DNA of 64,000 bases, taken from Pseudomonas frederiksbergensis (GTDB lineage: Bacteria > Pseudomonadota > Gammaproteobacteria > Pseudomonadales > Pseudomonadaceae). Position 1 is the stretch's first letter; each line of letters starts with the position of its first letter. Below the pieces are notes generated by a model. The model ran no database searches and was not told where the DNA came from. It worked only from the letters and a program-made list of their open reading frames with translations. The position numbers were made by a program, and so were the translations under genes. The stretch spans positions 62,001-126,000 of the forward strand of contig NZ_MOBR01000042.1 in the NCBI RefSeq assembly GCF_003732705.1, written 5' to 3'. Of this stretch, positions 24,754 through 34,501 are shown one piece after another.

Positions 24754-27700
24754 TTACAGCTCGTCGTGTTTTGGCTCCTGCGGCACCACCGGGTAAGGCA
24801 CCTGCGCCGGGCTGATCCGCCCCGGACGCTGCCAATACGCATCAATGTCCAAGACCTGCAGCCTGCTGATGTTGGTCAACAGCTTGAAGAAACGACTGAC
24901 GCCCGCGCCCGGGTCTTCATCCAGCAACGTCGTTTCCTGTGCGGTGTAGTTGGGCGTGAACTTGAGCAAGGCACCGCCGCGACTGCTCAGGTAACAGCAC
25001 GCTCCCGGCAGCGCATTCTTTTTCAACACGTCGACACTGAAGCGCAAATCGGCCAGTGCCAGGTTGTTCAATAACTGCCGTTCTGCCTCAGTGGTTTGAT
25101 TGAGCACGCGGGTGATTTTGTAGAACTGATGCACCGCGCCCAGCCTGAAACCGTTGGGAAACTCCGGTATCGGCAAGGGCACTGCACCCGGCCCGCTGAC
25201 CGGCGCAATCGGCCCGCCGGGCCCCGAATAAAACAGACGTGCCGCCGCACCGCTCTCGGGGCCATCCTCCAACGGTTCGATTGCCACACACACATCGACA
25301 TTCGGTTGCACCAAGACACCGCCCAGGTATTGCTTGTCCGCAAACGGCCCGAGCCTGTTGCCGGCATCCCGCGCAGCATCATCGGCATGGGCGAACAGCG
25401 GCCCCAGCGCCAGCCGCTTGTCCCGTGGCCAGCGCACCAGTCCGATTCCGCTTTTCACGCCTTTGGCGTCCACGCGCAACGGCGACCAATAACGACTGCG
25501 CGCCAGCACCCGCAAGCCGCCGTGCTTGATCAGTTTGCGCACGTACTCGATCAGCGGTTCGGCCCCGGACTGGAGCTGTATGTCATACGCATGAGTTGCC
25601 GGAAAACTGGCCCATTCGGCGGCGAGGCGGTTGGCGCTGTAGTGCAATAACGCGCCGTCGGCACAGGACAGATAAAGTCCGTGATACGTGTCACCTTGGG
25701 CACTGGACACCCGCAGCGCATCCAGCGCCCGGGTCAACTCGCGCACCGAGACGAAGCTGCGGTGCAGGTCGCTCGGATCGGTCGCCGAAGGGGTCGGCGC
25801 CAGCAGATACAGCCCCTGCACCGCGAACCCCAACGGCAGCAAACCCTGTGGGAACACCCGCTCGACCATCAGCGCGCCGTCACTGGCCACCACGGGCAAC
25901 GTGGCGACATAACACGCCTCAGTCAACGACTTGAGAAGGTAGCCGAACATCAATCGCTGACCGTTTTGCGCAAGGCGATGCACATGGCGGGCGGCGTCAT
26001 CGAGTTGGCTGAACAGCGGACTCAACGCCGGTTCGGCCACCGCAAATCGCTGCAATGCCGACACGCCAAGATCGGGAACGCTCCACTGCATCACGCGCCT
26101 CGGACTGCCCCACACCGCACTGCCCTCGACGACCTGCAACTGGCCGGCCTTCGCCAACCGATCCACCAGATCACTGGGGTTCAGCGTGCCGTTGCGCATC
26201 TGCAACTCCAATGGGGTTTGCCGTTGCTGCAACACACTGGGCATAGCCAATGCCTGGGCCAGTTGTTGCGCTGCCGGACCGTCGCCGTGGCAGTAACGGA
26301 TCAGGCTGCCATCCAGACCGATCAGGTATTCGTCACCGGGGGACAGGCGCGTGCCGCTGATCGGTGTCGAGACAATGGCCGCCAGAAAATCAGTGGAAAA
26401 CAGATTCAGGTACAGCGCTCGCTGCTGACTGGACAAGGCGAAAATCGGCTCGACCCGGCGCCGTGAATGATAGCGAGCGACCACCGTACTGCCGGCCAGA
26501 AACAGGCCCTGGTCCGCCAGCTCATCCAGGCGAATCCAGTGGGGCGCAAAGTCTTCGACATCCACCGCCACCGGCAGGGTTACGACAAACCGGCCATCGC
26601 GACGGCGCAACACCAGGCCAGCGTAAACCCGCTCGCGGTCCTGCCCGATCCGCGTCATGGCATAACGCACCGCATCGTCCTGCCATAGAAATACCGGGCT
26701 GAGCTGACGTCGCTGAATCAAGGCAAACGGTTTCCATTGCGCTGACACCGCCCCGGGCTCGTCCCAACACTCGCTGGTGACCCGGACCTGCAACTCGCCA
26801 CTCGCTGCGATCCGGCGCATGACCGACAAATAGGGCGCGGTGTCACGGCCCATCAGTGCCAGTAAATCCCCCACCCCGGTGCCGCCCTGCGCAAGGTCGA
26901 ACAACGTCGAGGTGCTCGAATAGCGGTAGCGCAGCAAGGCACCGTCGAGGGTGGCGATGTACAGCGAAAGGTCTTGATGATGAGTCAGGCGTTGCGTGCC
27001 CTTGTCGTCGTAAAGTGCGGCGAACAGATCGGTCAGGGCCATGAAGTGCCGGGCAAACCAGCCATCGGCGGTCGACAGGCCTCGTGGTAGCCAACTGGCG
27101 GCGTAATAGACGCAGTGGGTGCGGAACTCGTCGATCAGTACCGGGGCGCCAAAGTCGCTCGACTGACTCAAGCGATTCAAGTCCTTGGCCGCCACGGTTT
27201 CGGTGGCCACGTACTCCTGCCGCGTCTTGTGCTTGAGGATAAACCCCAGCCCGCCGCTGGCCGCCCGATAATCGCCACGGGCCCGTTGGCGGGCGTCGAG
27301 CACGGCCAGTTCCGCCGTGGCGAACCTTGCCCCCAATCTCGGCGCCAGCGTCTGTTTCTGCGCACCGCCGCCCAACACCCGACCGCGTTCGCCCCACAGG
27401 TCACTGCCGACAATGACCTGCAGTTCGCCGCTGGCCGCCAGTTCCGTCATCAAGTCCGACACGGGCAGCGAATCCATCGCGAGGCGCTCGCTCAACCGCG
27501 CACGAGCGGTCAACGCGCGCTCGTCTTCGCGATAGGCCAGCAAGCTGTCGGCGGCCCCGGAGAGATAAGCGACGCTGACCGCGTTGCGGCTATCCAGCAA
27601 CAAACGAATATCGTCAGGGGTGAACATCTGTGTTGATTCGTGAGCACTGCCAGGGCGGACATCGCCCTGCCAGCGCGAGGCGTACAGTCCGTGCAACGCG

Positions 27701-29244
27701 TAACCGGCCGCCAGCACCAGCGGCGCACCGGTGTTATCCCGAGGACACAACCGGTCCAGGGCAAATCGGGGGCCATAGGCCGGCACCGGCAAAGTCGCGA
27801 CAAAGCCCTTGTCCGCCGATTGCAGGATCAGCCCGACATACGCCTGGTCACGCAGGCTGCCGATGGTCTGGTGGGCGAACCGCGCCGCGTCGTCGGCGGT
27901 AACGAACACCGGGCTCAAACGTTGTGCCCCGGCGTAGGGCTGCCACTCGGCGCCGACACGCCCGCCGACATCCCACAATGGGCTGCCGAGGATCACCGAC
28001 AGCTCGCCATGGCTCGCCACTTGGCGCACATAGTCCGAGGGCTTGAGCGCGCCGCTGCTCAATTGCCGGTTGAAGGACGTGCTGTCCCTGAGCGGTTGTT
28101 CCGCCACCGTGAGCGCCGGTTCGTACTGCAACACCGCGCCATCGGGCGTCCAGGTGTACACCCGCAATTCGTCGCCGTACTGGCGCCGATGGCTGTTCTC
28201 ATGGGCAAAACGCAGGCCGTCCGCCAGTTCGTCCGGGGCGAAGAATTGCTCGTACAGCCAAGGTTCCTGAAGGCTGCTGGCCGTGTCGGCGCGAGAGATG
28301 AAATACACGCCGTCCAGTTCGTAACCCGGCGGAGCGGCCAATTTGAGGTGGTTGATATCGTCAAAGTGCAGCACGCGCATCATGTCGATGGTCGGGCGGG
28401 TGGACGCTATTGGATACGTGGCGATCCGCTCGCGACTGCCGGCGGCACGCAGGACAAACCCCAGGTAGCGCTCGTTTGGCTCAAGGCGTTGCGCACTGCC
28501 GGCCGCAATGATCGCCCCGCTGGTGTGATTGGCGACCGGGGCAAAGAAGGTGGTTTCGTCCTTTATGCTGATAAAGCGCACGGGTTTGCCGAGGGTCCAG
28601 GTGTCCGGCACGGTGCCTGCCCGTGCGCCCCACACCGTATTGGCGATCAGCACACGCAAGGTGCCGATCCGCGCCAACTGCTGAATCAACCGTTCGATAT
28701 CGCTGAAGGGCCCGGGGCGGGTGACACCGGGCGTGAAGAGCTGCCGTTCACGGCCCGGCGCTGTGGATTCGTACTTGATCAGTGAGCCGTCAGGCCCTGA
28801 CAAGTAATGGCGCTCCCCATAGGGGCCCGGATCCTGGGCGAAACTCAACAGATGCCCGAAGAAGAAAAAGCCGAGGTACAGGGTGATCTGCTCTTCGGTC
28901 CAGTCCGGGTGCACCCGCCGGGTCTCGGCATGGTCGGCCGCGTGGGACACGAAATAGGCCACCCCCACATAACCCTCGGGCACCACGAAATGTCGGCTGG
29001 CCGGCGCCTTGGTCAACAGGTCATCGAAGTCGAAAAACAGTTTGTGCTTGCCGGGTACCGGAAACGTTGCCCGGTACTGACCGTCGCCGCTTTGCACAAT
29101 CACCGCGCCACACGCGCGATCACGCGTTTGAGCGATTTGTCGATGCGCCCAATAGGCCGCGTCGTCCGCGCTGATGAAGGCCGGGCCCAGGGCCGGAAAA
29201 CCCACGGCATCGGTGGGCAAGGAAGGAATTGATGTGCTGTCCAT
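24754..29244 (-). CDS. Seven-module repeat protein, DUF4329-like
   Basis: This 1496-residue protein consists of seven tandem modules of about 210 residues, beginning near residues 19, 220, 443, 637, 848, 1074 and 1280. Each opens with a pattern like LSPVFxxxDDAAxxAH, continues with YxGLILQ, VATLPV and GYxxxGLY stretches, then DGxLLxY, and closes with SGELQVxxxSxxW. The opening resembles the DUF4329 domain often found in Rhs and polymorphic-toxin proteins; this is from memory. No signal peptide, membrane segment or catalytic toxin domain is visible. The ATG at 29244 has AGGCGAG upstream; an in-frame ATG at 29385 is less likely. It stands alone between two operons, and its function is unknown. 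Confidence 0.8.
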   Translation of the reverse strand: MDSTSIPSLPTDAVGFPALGPAFISADDAAYWAHRQIAQTRDRACGAVIVQSGDGQYRATFPVPGKHKLFFDFDDLLTKAPASRHFVVPEGYVGVAYFVSHAADHAETRRVHPDWTEEQITLYLGFFFFGHLLSFAQDPGPYGERHYLSGPDGSLIKYESTAPGRERQLFTPGVTRPGPFSDIERLIQQLARIGTLRVLIANTVWGARAGTVPDTWTLGKPVRFISIKDETTFFAPVANHTSGAIIAAGSAQRLEPNERYLGFVLRAAGSRERIATYPIASTRPTIDMMRVLHFDDINHLKLAAPPGYELDGVYFISRADTASSLQEPWLYEQFFAPDELADGLRFAHENSHRRQYGDELRVYTWTPDGAVLQYEPALTVAEQPLRDSTSFNRQLSSGALKPSDYVRQVASHGELSVILGSPLWDVGGRVGAEWQPYAGAQRLSPVFVTADDAARFAHQTIGSLRDQAYVGLILQSADKGFVATLPVPAYGPRFALDRLCPRDNTGAPLVLAAGYALHGLYASRWQGDVRPGSAHESTQMFTPDDIRLLLDSRNAVSVAYLSGAADSLLAYREDERALTARARLSERLAMDSLPVSDLMTELAASGELQVIVGSDLWGERGRVLGGGAQKQTLAPRLGARFATAELAVLDARQRARGDYRAASGGLGFILKHKTRQEYVATETVAAKDLNRLSQSSDFGAPVLIDEFRTHCVYYAASWLPRGLSTADGWFARHFMALTDLFAALYDDKGTQRLTHHQDLSLYIATLDGALLRYRYSSTSTLFDLAQGGTGVGDLLALMGRDTAPYLSVMRRIAASGELQVRVTSECWDEPGAVSAQWKPFALIQRRQLSPVFLWQDDAVRYAMTRIGQDRERVYAGLVLRRRDGRFVVTLPVAVDVEDFAPHWIRLDELADQGLFLAGSTVVARYHSRRRVEPIFALSSQQRALYLNLFSTDFLAAIVSTPISGTRLSPGDEYLIGLDGSLIRYCHGDGPAAQQLAQALAMPSVLQQRQTPLELQMRNGTLNPSDLVDRLAKAGQLQVVEGSAVWGSPRRVMQWSVPDLGVSALQRFAVAEPALSPLFSQLDDAARHVHRLAQNGQRLMFGYLLKSLTEACYVATLPVVASDGALMVERVFPQGLLPLGFAVQGLYLLAPTPSATDPSDLHRSFVSVRELTRALDALRVSSAQGDTYHGLYLSCADGALLHYSANRLAAEWASFPATHAYDIQLQSGAEPLIEYVRKLIKHGGLRVLARSRYWSPLRVDAKGVKSGIGLVRWPRDKRLALGPLFAHADDAARDAGNRLGPFADKQYLGGVLVQPNVDVCVAIEPLEDGPESGAAARLFYSGPGGPIAPVSGPGAVPLPIPEFPNGFRLGAVHQFYKITRVLNQTTEAERQLLNNLALADLRFSVDVLKKNALPGACCYLSSRGGALLKFTPNYTAQETTLLDEDPGAGVSRFFKLLTNISRLQVLDIDAYWQRPGRISPAQVPYPVVPQEPKHDEL

Positions 29245-29340
29245 ACGCAACTCGCCTGAAGAAGAGCCCGCATGATCAATATTCCCAAAGCCCCCCGTGC
29301 GGTACATATCTATCGCTGTCGCCCCAATCTGGCGCATCCG

Positions 29341-29380
29341 GGCGCACCAGCGCATCCTCGACGTGCCTTGCTGGTGCGCC
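29341..29380 (+). promoter_or_regulatory. Inverted repeat with NtrC-like half sites
   Basis: GGCGCACCAGC and GCTGGTGCGCC are perfect 11-bp arms. They contain GCACC and GGTGC, the NtrC half-site words, roughly 80-115 bases before the predicted urtA start of transcription. The half sites are further apart than in a standard NtrC dimer site, so the role is tentative. Confidence 0.4.
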
Positions 29381-29433
29381 GCCATCCCCGCGCAACCGCT
29401 CTAACACGACATTTCCTTGCCAAAACCCGACCG

Positions 29434-29448
29434 GGCACAGCCCTTGCT
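29434..29448 (+). promoter_or_regulatory. Sigma-54 promoter of urtA
   Basis: GGCAC-N5-TTGCT gives the -24 GG and -12 GC at the exact required spacing, with transcription expected near 29459. It lies 65 bases upstream of the urtA ATG and fits nitrogen control of urea uptake. Confidence 0.75.
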
Positions 29449-29512
29449 AAAGACCTGTCAGTAGTCCGCCTCTGCCAATCAAAAAAATACTAATGTTCAT
29501 GGAGATCGCACA

Positions 29513-30778
29513 ATGAAGCGTCGCAGCTTGATCAAGGCTTTCACACTCACGGCAAGCATTGCCGCGATGGGCATGACCTGGACGGTCCAGGCCGCCGAGA
29601 CCATCAAGGTCGGCATCCTGCACTCCCTGTCCGGCACCATGGCGATCTCCGAAACGTCCCTCAAAGACATGGCGTTGATGACCATCGACGAGATCAACGC
29701 CAAGGGCGGTGTGAACGGCAAGATGCTCGAACCGGTGGTGGTCGACCCGGCGTCGAACTGGCCGCTGTTCGCCGAAAAGGGCCGTCAGTTGCTGACCCAG
29801 GACAAGGTGGCCGTGGTGTTCGGTTGCTGGACCTCCGTGTCGCGTAAATCGGTGTTGCCGGTGTTCGAAGAACTCAACGGCTTGCTGTTCTACCCGGTGC
29901 AATACGAAGGCGAAGAGATGTCGCCGAACGTGTTCTACACCGGCGCCGCGCCGAACCAACAGGCAATCCCGGCGGTGGAATACCTGATGAGCGAAGAAGG
30001 TGGCAGCGCCAAGCGCTACTTCCTGCTCGGCACCGACTACGTCTACCCGCGCACCACCAACAAAATCCTGCGTTCGTTCCTGCACTCCAAAGGCGTGGCG
30101 GACAAGGACATCGAAGAGGTCTATACCCCGTTCGGCCATGCCGATTACCAGACCATCGTGGCCAACATCAAAAAATTCTCCGCCGGTGGCAAAACGGCGG
30201 TCATTTCCACAGTCAACGGCGACTCGAACGTGCCGTTCTATAAAGAGCTGGCCAACCAGGGCTTGAAAGCCACCGACGTTCCGGTCGTGGCGTTCTCGGT
30301 GGGCGAAGAAGAACTGCGCGGCATCGACACCAAACCGCTGGTGGGCAACCTTGCGGCGTGGAACTACTTCGAGTCCGTCGAAAACCCGCAGAACAAGAAA
30401 TTCGTTGCCGACTGGAAAGCCTACGCCAAGAAACACAACTTGCCGGGCGCCGACAAAGCGGTGACCAACGATCCGATGGAAGCCACCTACGTCGGCATCC
30501 ATATGTGGGCGCAAGCGGCTGAGAAAGCCAAGTCCACCGACGTCGATAAAGTCCGCGAAGCCCTGGCCGGCCAGACCTTTGCCGCGCCGTCCGGCTATAC
30601 CCTGACCATGGACAAGACCAACCACCACCTGCACAAACCGGTGATGATCGGCGAGATTCAAGCGGATGGGCAGTTCAACGTGGTGTGGCAGACCGAAGGC
30701 CCGATCCGCGCCGAGCCGTGGAGCCCGTTTATCGCGGGTAACGACAAGAAGCCGGATTATGCGGTGAAGAGCAACTAA
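29513..30778 (+). CDS. urtA: Urea ABC transporter substrate-binding protein
   Basis: UrtA is the periplasmic urea receptor of the high-affinity Urt system. The 421-residue protein has a Tat/Sec-type leader (MKRRSLIKAFTLTASIAAMG) and the type I binding-protein fold of Leu/amide-binding proteins: IKVGILHSLSGTMAISETSL at the start of the mature part, VFGCWTSVSRKSVLPVFEE, and PVQYEGEEMSPNVFYTGAAPNQ. Length matches UrtA. A sigma-54-like promoter lies upstream. A 107-bp palindromic repeat separates it from urtB. Confidence 0.95.
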   Translation: MKRRSLIKAFTLTASIAAMGMTWTVQAAETIKVGILHSLSGTMAISETSLKDMALMTIDEINAKGGVNGKMLEPVVVDPASNWPLFAEKGRQLLTQDKVAVVFGCWTSVSRKSVLPVFEELNGLLFYPVQYEGEEMSPNVFYTGAAPNQQAIPAVEYLMSEEGGSAKRYFLLGTDYVYPRTTNKILRSFLHSKGVADKDIEEVYTPFGHADYQTIVANIKKFSAGGKTAVISTVNGDSNVPFYKELANQGLKATDVPVVAFSVGEEELRGIDTKPLVGNLAAWNYFESVENPQNKKFVADWKAYAKKHNLPGADKAVTNDPMEATYVGIHMWAQAAEKAKSTDVDKVREALAGQTFAAPSGYTLTMDKTNHHLHKPVMIGEIQADGQFNVVWQTEGPIRAEPWSPFIAGNDKKPDYAVKSN

Positions 30779-30795
30779 GCCACCCCGCACAGCCT

Positions 30796-30902
30796 GATCG
30801 TTCCCACGCTCTGCGTGGGAATGCCTCAACGGACGCTCTGCGTCCGCCTTGGGGACGCGGAGCGTCCCGGGCTGCATTCCCACGCAGAGCGTGGGAACGA
30901 TC
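30796..30902. repeat. Palindromic GATCGTTCCCACGC repeat, copy 1
   Basis: A 107-bp near-perfect palindrome starting and ending with GATCGTTCCCACGCTCTGCG and its complement. It lies between urtA and urtB and contains a second inner palindrome (GACGCTCTGCGTCC type). It may lower expression of downstream urt genes relative to urtA. Confidence 0.85.
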
Positions 30903-30921
30903 AATACGCAAGGCCAATGAC

Positions 30922-32424
30922 ATGCCCACTGTCCTCTACCGCTTTATCCTCGCCCTCGCGCTGCTTTTGCCGATGGGCGCCCACGCCAGCGACGCCGAAG
31001 ACTTCGTCGCCGCCAATCCGGTGCAGCAAGCAAAACTCCTGGAAACCTGGGCCGCGCAGCCCGATCCGGCCCGTGTCGAACTGATCAACGCCCTGCAACA
31101 AGGCGAACTGACCATCGACGGCCAACCCAAAACCCTGCGCCTGAATAACCGCCTGCGGGGTCTGATCGACACCGCCCTGGCCAGCCATCAATTGCTCGCC
31201 GCCGACGCCAAAATCCGTCTGGCCGCCGCGCAGCAATTGCAGAAAAGCGCCAAACCCGCGCAGCTGAAATTCCTCGACCTGCAACTGGCTGGCGAAAAAG
31301 ATGAAAGCGTTCACGCCGCCCTGAGCCTGGCCCTGGCCAACCTGCAACTGGTGGATACCGACCCGACGGTGCGCCTTGCGGCTGTGCGTTTGCTCGGTGA
31401 AACCGGCGACCCGCTGGCCCGCACGCGCCTCGAAGGTTTGCTTGAACCCGGCATCGAAGCCGATGCCGGCGTGCGCACTGCCGCCGAAACCAGCCTCGCT
31501 CAAGTCAAACGCAAACTGTTGATCGGCGAATTGCTTGGCCAGGCGTTCAGCGGCATGTCCCTGGGGTCGATCCTGCTGCTCGCCGCCCTCGGCCTGGCGA
31601 TCACGTTCGGCCTGCTCGGCGTGATCAACATGGCCCACGGCGAGATGCTGATGCTCGGCGCCTACTCGACTTACGTGGTGCAGTTGATGTTCCAGCGCTT
31701 CGCCCCGCAAGCCATCGAGTTTTACCCATTGATCGCGTTGCCGGTGGCGTTTTTCGTCACCGCCGGAATCGGCATGGCGCTGGAGCGCACGGTGATCCGC
31801 CACCTCTACGGCCGCCCGTTGGAAACGTTACTCGCCACTTGGGGCATCAGCCTGATGTTGATTCAGCTTGTTCGATTGTTGTTCGGCGCGCAGAACGTCG
31901 AAGTCGCCAACCCGGCGTGGCTCTCAGGTGGGATTCAGGTGTTGCCGAATCTCGTGTTGCCCTACAACCGCATCGTGATCATTGCCTTCGCCCTGTTTGT
32001 GGTTGTGTTGACCTGGCTGCTACTGAACAAGACGCGCCTCGGTCTGAACGTGCGCGCCGTTACCCAGAACCGCAACATGGCCGCCTGCTGCGGCGTGCCC
32101 ACCGGGCGGGTGGACATGCTCGCCTTCGGCCTCGGCTCGGGCATTGCCGGCCTTGGTGGCGTGGCGTTGAGCCAGATCGGCAACGTCGGCCCGGACCTCG
32201 GCCAGAGCTACATCATCGACTCGTTTCTGGTGGTGGTGCTTGGCGGTGTCGGCCAGTTGGCCGGTAGCGTGCTCGCGGCGTTCGGCCTCGGTATTGCCAA
32301 CAAAATTCTCGAACCGCAGATCGGTGCGGTGCTCGGCAAAATCCTGATCCTCGCGCTGATCATTCTGTTCATTCAGAAACGTCCGCAAGGCCTCTTCGCA
32401 CTGAAAGGACGGGTGATCGACTGA
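30922..32424 (+). CDS. urtB: Urea ABC transporter permease UrtB
   Basis: This 500-residue protein has a signal peptide and a periplasmic region of about 210 residues (HEAT-like helices) before a LivH-type permease domain from about residue 215. The permease part has LGLAITFGLLGVINMAHGEMLMLGAY and LGSGIAGLGGVALSQIGNVGPDLG. The long N-terminal extension is normal for UrtB. With UrtC it forms the inner-membrane channel for urea. Its stop codon overlaps the urtC start by one base. Confidence 0.95.
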   Translation: MPTVLYRFILALALLLPMGAHASDAEDFVAANPVQQAKLLETWAAQPDPARVELINALQQGELTIDGQPKTLRLNNRLRGLIDTALASHQLLAADAKIRLAAAQQLQKSAKPAQLKFLDLQLAGEKDESVHAALSLALANLQLVDTDPTVRLAAVRLLGETGDPLARTRLEGLLEPGIEADAGVRTAAETSLAQVKRKLLIGELLGQAFSGMSLGSILLLAALGLAITFGLLGVINMAHGEMLMLGAYSTYVVQLMFQRFAPQAIEFYPLIALPVAFFVTAGIGMALERTVIRHLYGRPLETLLATWGISLMLIQLVRLLFGAQNVEVANPAWLSGGIQVLPNLVLPYNRIVIIAFALFVVVLTWLLLNKTRLGLNVRAVTQNRNMAACCGVPTGRVDMLAFGLGSGIAGLGGVALSQIGNVGPDLGQSYIIDSFLVVVLGGVGQLAGSVLAAFGLGIANKILEPQIGAVLGKILILALIILFIQKRPQGLFALKGRVID

Positions 32425-33503
32425 TGAACCAGCCCCTGCTCGTTACCGCTACACAAAAGGCCGGCCCCAAAGTCACGATCGCGGTTGGCGCGGTGATTCT
32501 TGTTCTGCTGTTGGCGTTGCCGTTGATGTCGCTTCTATCGCCTGTCAGCGTGTTCCACGTATCGGCCTATACGCTGACATTGGTGGGCAAGATTCTCTGT
32601 TACGCCATCGTTGCTTTGGCACTGGATCTGGTCTGGGGCTACGCCGGTCTGCTGTCCCTCGGTCACGGTCTGTTCTTCGCCCTCGGCGGTTATGCGATGG
32701 GCATGTACCTTATGCGCCAGGCCTCGGGGGATGCCTTGCCGGCATTCATGACCTTTCTGTCGTGGACTGAATTGCCGTGGTACTGGACCGGCACCAGCAG
32801 CTTTCTCTGGGCCATGTGCCTGGTGGTGTTGGCGCCGGGATTGTTGGCGTTGGTGTTCGGGTTCTTCGCCTTCCGTTCGCGGATCAAAGGCGTGTATTTC
32901 TCGATCATGACCCAAGCCCTGACCTTCGCCGGGATGCTGCTGTTTTTCCGCAACGAAACCGGGTTTGGCGGTAATAACGGCTTCACCAATTTCCGCAGCA
33001 TTCTCGGATTTGGCATTACCGAACCGGGGACGCGCGCGGTGTTGTTTTTCGCCACGGTGGTGTTGCTGGTGGCGAGCCTGTTTATTGGCTGGCGTCTGGC
33101 CCAGAGCAAGTTTGGCCGGGTGTTGACCGCATTGCGCGATGCCGAAAATCGCCTGATGTTCTGCGGCTACGATCCGCGTGGTTTCAAGCTGTTCGTGTGG
33201 GTGTTGAGCGCGGTGTTGTGCGGTCTGGCCGGTGCGCTGTATGTGCCGCAGGTCGGGATCATCAACCCGAGTGAAATGTCGCCGACCAACTCCATCGAAG
33301 CGGCGGTCTGGGTGGCGTTGGGCGGTCGCGGCACGCTGATCGGGCCGTTGCTCGGCGCGGGTGTGGTCAACGGCATGAAGAGCTGGTTCACCGTGGCGTT
33401 CCCGGAATACTGGCTGTTCTTCCTCGGGGCCCTGTTCATCATCGTGACCTTGTATCTGCCCAAGGGCGTGATCGGTTTGCTGAAGAAAAGGGGCGAACAA
33501 TGA
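32424..33503 (+). CDS. urtC: Urea ABC transporter permease UrtC
   Basis: The 359-residue LivM-type permease has about ten membrane helices, with the family stretch LDLVWGYAGLLSLGHGLFFALGGYAMGMY near residue 70 and GALYVPQVGIINPSEMSPTNSIE near residue 270. It pairs with UrtB. The gene overlaps urtB by one base and urtD by four, so the proteins are made together. Confidence 0.95.
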   Translation: MNQPLLVTATQKAGPKVTIAVGAVILVLLLALPLMSLLSPVSVFHVSAYTLTLVGKILCYAIVALALDLVWGYAGLLSLGHGLFFALGGYAMGMYLMRQASGDALPAFMTFLSWTELPWYWTGTSSFLWAMCLVVLAPGLLALVFGFFAFRSRIKGVYFSIMTQALTFAGMLLFFRNETGFGGNNGFTNFRSILGFGITEPGTRAVLFFATVVLLVASLFIGWRLAQSKFGRVLTALRDAENRLMFCGYDPRGFKLFVWVLSAVLCGLAGALYVPQVGIINPSEMSPTNSIEAAVWVALGGRGTLIGPLLGAGVVNGMKSWFTVAFPEYWLFFLGALFIIVTLYLPKGVIGLLKKRGEQ

Positions 33504-34369
33504 GAATCACACCAACGGCGGAATTTATGCTCGAACCTGTGTTTTTTCCACCCGAACCGAACAAGGATTCAGGCACCAGCCGCGACGCCATCGGCCTCGG
33601 CCAACGGGTGACGCAAGGGCTGAACACCCGCCACGGCACGATCCTGACCCTGGAAGACATCAGCGTCAGCTTCGACGGCTTCAAGGCCCTGAACGCTCTG
33701 AACCTGTACATCGGCGTCGGCGAACTGCGCTGCATCATCGGCCCCAACGGCGCGGGTAAAACCACGTTGATGGACGTGATCACCGGCAAGACCCGCCCGA
33801 GTCACGGCAAGGCCTGGTTCGGTGAAACCCTGGATCTGACGCAGATGAGCGAAGTGCAAATCGCCCAGGCCGGCATCGGGCGCAAGTTCCAGAAACCGAC
33901 GGTGTTCGAAGCCTTGAGCGTGTTCGAAAACCTGGAGCTGGCGCAGAAAACCGACAAATCGGTGTGGGCCAGCCTGCGGGCGCGTCTGACCGGCGAGCAA
34001 AAAGATCGCATCACCGAAGTCCTGGAAACCATCCGCCTGACCACCTCGGTCAATCGACCGGCGGGGTTGTTGTCCCACGGTCAGAAGCAGTTTCTGGAGA
34101 TCGGCATGTTGCTGATGCAAGACCCGCAACTGCTGCTGCTCGATGAGCCGGTAGCGGGCATGACCGACGCCGAAACCGAATTCACCGCCGAACTGTTCAA
34201 GAGCCTGGCCGGCAAGCATTCGCTGATGGTGGTGGAACACGACATGGGGTTTGTGGGTTCGATTGCCGACCACGTCACCGTGTTGCACCAGGGCAGTGTG
34301 CTGGCGGAAGGGTCGCTGGAGCAGGTGCAGGAGAATGAGCGCGTGATCGAGGTTTATCTCGGTCGCTGA
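33500..34369 (+). CDS. urtD: Urea ABC transporter ATPase UrtD
   Basis: The 289-residue ATPase is of LivG type. It has Walker A (IGPNGAGKTTLMD near residue 80), a LivG/UrtD-type FQKPTVFEALSVFENLEL stretch, a diverged signature (LSHGQKQFLEIGMLLM) and Walker B (LLLLDEPVAGMT). An N-terminal extension of about 45 residues precedes the domain. It overlaps urtC by four bases and powers the UrtBC channel with UrtE. Confidence 0.95.
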   Translation: MRITPTAEFMLEPVFFPPEPNKDSGTSRDAIGLGQRVTQGLNTRHGTILTLEDISVSFDGFKALNALNLYIGVGELRCIIGPNGAGKTTLMDVITGKTRPSHGKAWFGETLDLTQMSEVQIAQAGIGRKFQKPTVFEALSVFENLELAQKTDKSVWASLRARLTGEQKDRITEVLETIRLTTSVNRPAGLLSHGQKQFLEIGMLLMQDPQLLLLDEPVAGMTDAETEFTAELFKSLAGKHSLMVVEHDMGFVGSIADHVTVLHQGSVLAEGSLEQVQENERVIEVYLGR

Positions 34370-34374
34370 GATTT

Positions 34375-34483
34375 GATCGTTCCTACGCTCTGCGTGGGAA
34401 TGCCGCCATGGACGCTCCGCGTCCACCGTTATGTGACGCGGAGCGTCACGGGATGCATTCCCACGCAGAGCGGGGGAACGATC
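34375..34483. repeat. Palindromic GATCGTTCCCACGC repeat, copy 2
   Basis: A 109-bp palindrome of the same family as at 30796-30902, now between urtD and urtE. Its ends show minor changes (TTCCTACGC, CGGGGGAACG). Confidence 0.85.
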
Positions 34484-34501
34484 ACTGAGGGAGAATTCGA
34501 A

